Source: Anaerolineales bacterium
GTDB taxonomy: Bacteria > Chloroflexota > Anaerolineae > Anaerolineales > Villigracilaceae
Reading direction: 5' to 3'
Length of the DNA stretch: 9,725 nucleotides
Assembly: GCA_020847355.1 (NCBI GenBank)
Contig: JADLCG010000025.1
Coordinates: 1 to 9,725 of the forward strand
Below are positions 6,540 to 9,725 of the stretch, piece by piece. The position numbers and the translations under genes were made by a program. The stretch's first letter is position 1; the number at the start of each line of letters is the position of its first letter. The notes under the pieces were generated by a model, which was not told the DNA's origin, did not search any database, and worked only from the letters and a program-made list of their open reading frames with translations.

Positions 6540-6677
6540 GTGCTGAGGCAGGGATTTATCCCGCCGATTTTCGCGACAAAATGTTCTAATGCGATTACCC
6601 TGTATGTACCGACGGGGCAGATAACTTTTGTGTTAAGATTTCACACCTGTATCGGAATCAACCGCTCTGGAGGGCTT

Positions 6678-7712
6678 ATGTTGCTCAAAGATTTTCGTCC
6701 GCAATCCAAACTCGTGACCAAAACTACGCAGGTGCACAAACCCAAGTTTCCGGTGATTGACGCGCATAATCATCTGGGCGAAGTTTTCGGCGGCGGGTGG
6801 GACAAGAAGCCCTTGAGTCAATTGCTGGATTTGCTGGACGAAGCCGGCGTGACTCACTATGTTGATCTGGATGGCGGCTGGGGGGAAGATATTCTTGACG
6901 CGCATCTCAAGCATTTCAAGGCGGGCGCGCCGGAGCGCTTTCAGATCTTCGGCGGCGTGGAGTGGAGCAAATGGCCGGAGTTGGGCAACCAATTTCCAGC
7001 GTGGGCGGCGAAGCGCTTAATCGCGCAAAAAGAACGCGGCGCGCAGGGACTCAAAATCTGGAAGCCGTTTGGTTTACACGTCAAAGATCAGCATGGAAAA
7101 TTGGCGGATGTGGATGACGAGCGCCTCTCCCCCATTTGGCAAACGGCGGGCGAACTGGGCCTGCCAGTTTTGATTCATGTGGCTGACCCCGTCGCTTTTT
7201 TTGATCCCATTGACGAGACCAACGAACGCTGGGAGGAAGTTGGCGCGCACCCGGATTGGGCGTTCACCAGTCCGCCGTTTCCGCCGTTCTTACACATTCT
7301 GGAAGGTTTCAAAAATCTGGTTACGCGCCACGCTTCGACGATTTTCATCGGCGCGCACATGGGTTGTTATGCGGAAAATCTCGAGTGGGTCGGGCAAATG
7401 TTAGAAGCCTGCCCGAATTATTATATTGATATCTCGGCGCGTTTCGGCGAGATTGGCCGCCAGCCGTATACTGCGCGGAATTTTTTCATCCGCTATCAGG
7501 ACCGCATCCTCTACGGTTCAGACTTCAGCCCCAAACTTGAAGCCTACCGCCTCAGCTATCGTCTGCTCGAAACTGATGATGAATATTTCAACTACAGCGT
7601 CGGCGAAATCCCCCGACAGGGCCGCTTTTATGCGTATGGCTTGCGCCTGCCGGACGACGTGTTGAGAAAAATCTATCGTGAAAACGCGGCGAAGATTTTG
7701 AACATTCGCTGA
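6678..7712 (+). CDS. Metal-dependent amidohydrolase (amidohydrolase-2 / TIM-barrel family)
   Basis: A 344-residue enzyme of the amidohydrolase superfamily, PF04909 type. The metal and catalytic residues are in order: HxH in VIDAHNHLGE (H30, H32), H167 in VLIHVADPVAFF, H227 in FIGAHMGCYAENL, and D282 in ILYGSDFS. K126 in GLKIWKPFGL is a possible extra ligand. Members perform hydrolysis or decarboxylation with a bound metal; this branch has no assigned substrate that I can name. The frame is open back to 6540, but the ATG at 6678 has GGAGG about 5 nt upstream, and the family-type sequence starts after it. It is the only intact plus-strand gene here, preceded by a structured leader. A deleted copy with the same leader lies at 203-328. 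Its TGA abuts the stop of the convergent cupin gene with no spacer. Confidence 0.93.
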   Translation: MLLKDFRPQSKLVTKTTQVHKPKFPVIDAHNHLGEVFGGGWDKKPLSQLLDLLDEAGVTHYVDLDGGWGEDILDAHLKHFKAGAPERFQIFGGVEWSKWPELGNQFPAWAAKRLIAQKERGAQGLKIWKPFGLHVKDQHGKLADVDDERLSPIWQTAGELGLPVLIHVADPVAFFDPIDETNERWEEVGAHPDWAFTSPPFPPFLHILEGFKNLVTRHASTIFIGAHMGCYAENLEWVGQMLEACPNYYIDISARFGEIGRQPYTARNFFIRYQDRILYGSDFSPKLEAYRLSYRLLETDDEYFNYSVGEIPRQGRFYAYGLRLPDDVLRKIYRENAAKILNIR

Positions 7713-8039
7713 TTATTTTTGCGCGAGCGGCGAGCCGTGCAAAACGCCGATAAAAACCAATTCGTCAATCGCGCGGATGGCGTGATTTTCGCCTGCATCA
7801 AAAACCAACAAGGCGTTTGGCTCGCAGGTATGTTCCACGCCATCGCCGCCGGAGAAAACGCCCGCGCCTTTCAAGATGACGACAAAGAAGGGCGAACTCG
7901 GCGCGTTATGTTCACGGATGGATTGACCCGCTTTGAGCGTAAAAAGAATCGCGCGTCCTTCACGATCCGCATGAAGCGGTTCGGCACGCGGGTCTTTATC
8001 TCCAAACTTCAGGTTTTCCAACAAATTGATAATTTTCAT
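7713..8039 (-). CDS. Small cupin-domain protein
   Basis: A 108-residue single-domain cupin. The core is visible as IREHNAPSSPFFVVILKGAGVFSG (first cupin motif, residues about 41-64) and PNALLVFDAGENHAIRAID (second motif). In classical cupins the first motif supplies HxH and a Glu, and the second supplies a His. Here the first motif has only one His and a Phe where Glu is expected, while the second-motif His (GENHAI) is kept. Metal binding may thus be weakened or lost, and enzymatic function is uncertain. A strong ribosome-binding site AAAGGAG lies just upstream of the ATG at 8039. It follows folE by 27 bp on the same strand and is probably co-transcribed with it. Confidence 0.88.
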   Translation of the reverse strand: MKIINLLENLKFGDKDPRAEPLHADREGRAILFTLKAGQSIREHNAPSSPFFVVILKGAGVFSGGDGVEHTCEPNALLVFDAGENHAIRAIDELVFIGVLHGSPLAQK

Positions 8040-8066
8040 TTTTACTCCTTTATTTTTTGAGCGTAA

Positions 8067-8726
8067 TTATCTTTCGTTTCTTTGCAAGCCGCACGCGGTG
8101 AAGAACTCCGAGCGCAAGGTTGGGTCTTCGGCATAATGTCCGCGCCACACAGTTGTGCGCGTGATCGGCGAAATCTCGCGCACGCCGCGCATTTCCATGC
8201 AGAGATGATGCGCTTCGAGATAGACCGCTACGCCATGCGGATGGAGCATCGTCTCCAGCGTATCGGCAATTTGCTGACCGATGCGCTCTTGCACTGAAAA
8301 GCGCTTCGCAAAGAGGCGCACAAGCCGCGTCAATTTGGAGATGCCGACAATATTTTCATGGGCGATATAACCCACATACGCCATCCCATAAAATGGAAGC
8401 GCGTGATGTTCGCACAGCGCGAAAAATGGGATGGGACCTTCAATCACTTGGCTTAGGCGGCAATCCGGCTCGCCATGACATTCTGTATCAAAGACGCGCA
8501 ATAATTTGGGGTCGCCATCGTAGCCTTCGGTTGCGTCAAAGAGCGCTTTGATAAAACGGCGCGGCGTATCTTTTGTGGCGTCGGTGTTCAAATCCAAACC
8601 AAAGGCGGAAAAAATCTCGGCGGCGTAGCTTTCAAACTTATGAAATTGTTCGTCTGAGATTTTGCGCTGACGAAGCTTCATGGCATTTTGATATTCAAGG
8701 TCTTCGGGGTCATCGTGAATGTTCAT
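8067..8726 (-). CDS. folE: GTP cyclohydrolase I (FolE)
   Basis: A 219-residue cytoplasmic enzyme that converts GTP to 7,8-dihydroneopterin triphosphate, the entry step to tetrahydrofolate and, in some bacteria, to queuosine-type 7-deazapurines. The diagnostic zinc and active-site residues are all present: CEHHALPFYG supplies C105, H107 and H108, and EAHHLCMEMRGVRE supplies H174 and C176. These match E. coli FolE C110, H112, H113, H179 and C181 at a constant offset of five. VGISKL and FSVQERIGQQI are also typical. The length matches the family (E. coli 222). The frame is open to 8771, but the ATG at 8726 has AGGAA at good spacing, while the upstream Met lies inside a perfect inverted repeat. 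The cupin gene follows 27 bp downstream. Confidence 0.97.
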   Translation of the reverse strand: MNIHDDPEDLEYQNAMKLRQRKISDEQFHKFESYAAEIFSAFGLDLNTDATKDTPRRFIKALFDATEGYDGDPKLLRVFDTECHGEPDCRLSQVIEGPIPFFALCEHHALPFYGMAYVGYIAHENIVGISKLTRLVRLFAKRFSVQERIGQQIADTLETMLHPHGVAVYLEAHHLCMEMRGVREISPITRTTVWRGHYAEDPTLRSEFFTACGLQRNER

Positions 8727-8760
8727 CTTATTTCCTAACTCTAAAAATTCAGGCATTAGT

Positions 8761-8796
8761 AAACGTCCCAAAAGCCATTAAACCTTTGGGACGTTT
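8761..8796. terminator. Perfect 12-bp inverted repeat upstream of folE (terminator or operator)
   Basis: AAACGTCCCAAA (8761-8772) and TTTGGGACGTTT (8785-8796) are exact reverse complements around a 12-nt loop. It lies in the 87-bp gap between the DUF2249 stop (8814) and the folE ATG (8726). On the plus strand it is followed by a T-run, but no plus-strand gene needs it. On the minus strand, the direction of the genes, it is followed by TTTACTAAT, a weak U-tract. It may end the DUF2249 transcript or serve as an operator or leader hairpin for folE. Confidence 0.6.
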
Positions 8797-8813
8797 TTCA
8801 AAAATATTGCGGC

Positions 8814-9056
8814 TTAGGCAGAAGCGGCGACGCGGCTGATCTTCACGCGCCAAACTTCGGGACCTTCTTCTAAATATTCCCAGCCGAATATTCCGCCGCG
8901 CTCGTGCGAGAATTGATAGAAGAGCGGCTTCGGATCGTGGTCGTTGACCAGCGTGAAGAATTCGCCTTCTTTGAGCGCATCGAAGGTTTGGAAGATCTTC
9001 GGGTGGCGTTCGCGCGGGGGAATTTCGCGGACGTCTAACGTGATATTTTCAGACAT
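8814..9056 (-). CDS. DUF2249 family protein
   Basis: An 80-residue protein matching the DUF2249 pattern: TLDVREIPPRERHPKIFQTF near the N-terminus, then GEFFTLVNDHDPKPLFYQF, and WEYLEEGPEVWRVKIS at the C-terminus. The family has a TusA-like alpha/beta fold and often appears beside hemerythrin, nitric-oxide or redox proteins; its biochemical role is not settled. The frame is open to 9146, but the upstream part lacks conserved sequence. The ATG at 9056 has AAGGAG 9 nt upstream and begins the conserved domain. It is probably its own transcription unit: a MITE-like element and palindromes separate it from DUF488 upstream, and the inverted repeat at 8761-8796 separates it from folE. Confidence 0.92.
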   Translation of the reverse strand: MSENITLDVREIPPRERHPKIFQTFDALKEGEFFTLVNDHDPKPLFYQFSHERGGIFGWEYLEEGPEVWRVKISRVAASA

Positions 9057-9134
9057 GGTGTATGTCTCCTTTTGGGTTGTGTTTTTAAAATCGGCGGTTT
9101 GTTTTGCAAAGCCGTTTTTAACCAGCATCAGTAT

Positions 9135-9152
9135 GGCAAGGTTCACCTTGCC
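9135..9152. repeat. 18-nt palindrome, copy B
   Basis: GGCAAGGTTCACCTTGCC is a perfect 8+2+8 palindrome. On the minus strand its centre reads GA as in the other copies, so it belongs to the same family with different but fully compensated arm bases. It sits between the DUF2249 start and the left end of the MITE-like element, away from any stop codon. Confidence 0.75.
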
Positions 9153-9158
9153 TATACA

Positions 9159-9272
9159 GACTTACGCAAGTCAAAACCTTTTGCCGCGAATTTCGCTAAT
9201 TCACGCGAATTGTTTAAAAATTAGCGATAATTCGTGTAATTCGCGGCTTGATCTTTGGGTTTTGCGTAAGTC
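9159..9272. mobile_element. MITE-like element with nested inverted repeats
   Basis: The ends are an exact 11-bp inverted repeat, GACTTACGCAA (9159-9169) and TTGCGTAAGTC (9262-9272). Inside lie GCCGCGAATT (9183-9192) with AATTCGCGGC (9238-9247), exact over 10 bp, and TCGCTAATT (9193-9201) with AATTAGCGA (9219-9227), exact over 9 bp. The 114-bp unit has no coding capacity. This matches a miniature inverted-repeat element mobilised in trans, or a large stem-loop. No clear target-site duplication is visible: CTATA occurs at 9152-9156 and 9276-9280 but a few bases away from the repeat ends. It lies in the 259-bp gap between DUF488 and DUF2249. Confidence 0.65.
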
Positions 9273-9297
9273 CTACTATATATAGTTCCAATAAAAT

Positions 9298-9315
9298 CGC
9301 AAAGTGAACTTTGCG
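9298..9315. repeat. 18-nt palindrome, copy C
   Basis: CGCAAAGTGAACTTTGCG is a perfect 8+2+8 palindrome. It starts at the first base after the TAA stop of the DUF488 gene (minus strand, 9318-9316), just as copy A follows the EEP stop. Same length, centre and outer GCAA/TTGC as copies A and B. Confidence 0.8.
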
Positions 9316-9666
9316 TTACTTTATACGCTTCTCCAAAAACGCTTTGAGCGCAAGGGCGTTATTGTGTTGCAGATCGTGCGCGCTGTAGAGCAAAGTCACA
9401 TCGCCTTTTTGGGCGGCATCTACAATCGTCTGCCATTCGGCGGAGTTGGCTTTGAGTTCCGCTTGATAACGCTTTTGGAATTCAGCCCATTTGAGCGGAT
9501 CGTGCGCGAACCAATTCCGCAAGTCGGCGCTGGGCGCGACGTTCTTCAGCCACGCGTCCATTTTCAACGCTTCTTTTTTCATGCCGCGGGGCCACAAACG
9601 CTCGACCAGAAAACGCTTGCCGTCGCTTTTTTCAGCGGCTTCGTACACTCGCTTGATCTTCAACAT
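9316..9666 (-). CDS. DUF488 family protein (YeaO-like)
   Basis: A 116-residue protein with the DUF488 signature: KRFLVERLWPRGMKKEALKM, then WLKNVAPSADLRNWFAHDP, a WAEFQKRYQAEL helix, and VTLLYSAHDLQHNNALALKAFLE at the end. The length fits the family (about 115-120 residues). The conserved Arg, Trp and His-Asn-Asn residues suggest an active or binding site, but no reaction is established that I can cite. The start at 9666 gives the usual MLKIKRVYE opening; AAAGG lies rather far upstream (about 12 nt), so initiation is probably moderate. A palindrome directly follows its stop codon. The 59 bp upstream to the window edge show no clear promoter. Confidence 0.93.
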   Translation of the reverse strand: MLKIKRVYEAAEKSDGKRFLVERLWPRGMKKEALKMDAWLKNVAPSADLRNWFAHDPLKWAEFQKRYQAELKANSAEWQTIVDAAQKGDVTLLYSAHDLQHNNALALKAFLEKRIK

Positions 9667-9725
9667 GACTGTACCAAACCTTTCTCTGTCAAACTTTTTA
9701 ACAGCAGATGAAAATAGATCAGCCC

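Larger units (their letters stand above)
6413..6624. repeat. Leader hairpin repeat, interrupted copy with nested element
   Basis: A perfect 14-bp inverted repeat, TTATCTGCCCCGTC (6413-6426) and GACGGGGCAGATAA (6611-6624), encloses about 184 nt. The left arm continues as the full hairpin seen at 164-202 (TGGTATGTACAGGCGGGGC up to 6445). The right arm carries only a half copy (tgtatgtacc at 6601-6610). Compared with the uninterrupted copy, about 165 nt (6446-6610) is additional. That segment has imperfect terminal inverted repeats (gATTGCATTtGA at the left; the reverse complement of the right end reads aATCGCATTaGA). Its interior holds further stems and a terminator. It lies between the divergent regulator and amidohydrolase genes and ends 53 nt before the amidohydrolase ATG. 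Confidence 0.75.

Noticed and set aside
6540..6677. 46-residue N-terminal extension of the amidohydrolase.
   Set aside because: It runs through the hairpin element, lacks family sequence, and the downstream ATG has GGAGG.
8727..8771. Upstream extension of folE starting MGRLLMPEF.
   Set aside because: It begins inside the perfect inverted repeat and lacks a ribosome-binding site; the ATG at 8726 has a good one and gives the family length.
9091..9118. Imperfect hairpin (cggc...gccg with A/T flanks) upstream of DUF2249.
   Set aside because: Short GC core and a 15-nt loop in A/T-rich sequence; likely chance.
9670..9700. TTGACA on the minus strand upstream of DUF488 as a -35 box.
   Set aside because: The nearest -10-like hexamer (TACAGT) is only 13 bp away and would leave no room for a leader before the ATG.

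Overview
The window most likely comes from a Chloroflexota genome, probably Anaerolineae-like. This is inferred from family-level recognition: a DUF35 OB-fold tail, a DUF2249/DUF488 pair, an amidohydrolase-2 protein of a type I associate with Chloroflexota and Planctomycetes, a GAF protein with a sigma-like C-terminal helix-turn-helix, and many intergenic palindromes. No rRNA, tRNA or CRISPR array was seen.

Layout. 1-143 is the 3' end of a DUF35 acyl-CoA-associated OB-fold gene on the + strand. 164-328 holds a hairpin repeat followed by a heavily deleted pseudogene copy of the amidohydrolase found intact at 6678-7712. Next come minus-strand units: a propeller membrane protein with a small membrane protein (2377-350), a lipoprotein with a membrane-anchored endonuclease/exonuclease/phosphatase-family hydrolase (4281-2555), and a large multi-TM/GAF/HTH putative regulator (6231-4468). 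The start of that regulator overlaps by ATGA a 45-codon relic that looks like a transposase N-terminus. The divergent gap 6366-6677 carries an elaborate nested hairpin element with an intrinsic terminator, upstream of the amidohydrolase. The amidohydrolase ends exactly where a convergent cupin gene ends. Behind the cupin on the minus strand lie folE (GTP cyclohydrolase I), a DUF2249 gene and a DUF488 gene.

How the genes work together. The clear operons are lipoprotein-EEP (11-bp gap) and propeller-membrane protein (18-bp gap). Both encode envelope proteins, so this half of the window is mainly cell-surface functions plus a membrane-tethered putative regulator. The right half is cytoplasmic metabolism and housekeeping: metal-dependent hydrolase, pterin/folate or 7-deazapurine entry (FolE), and small conserved proteins.

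The most interesting content is not the genes but the repeats. There are two paralogous leader hairpins with a compensatory base change, one of which has about 165 nt inserted in its loop. A family of 18-nt palindromes shows fully compensated arms, and two copies directly abut stop codons. There is also a nested inverted-repeat MITE-like element between DUF488 and DUF2249.
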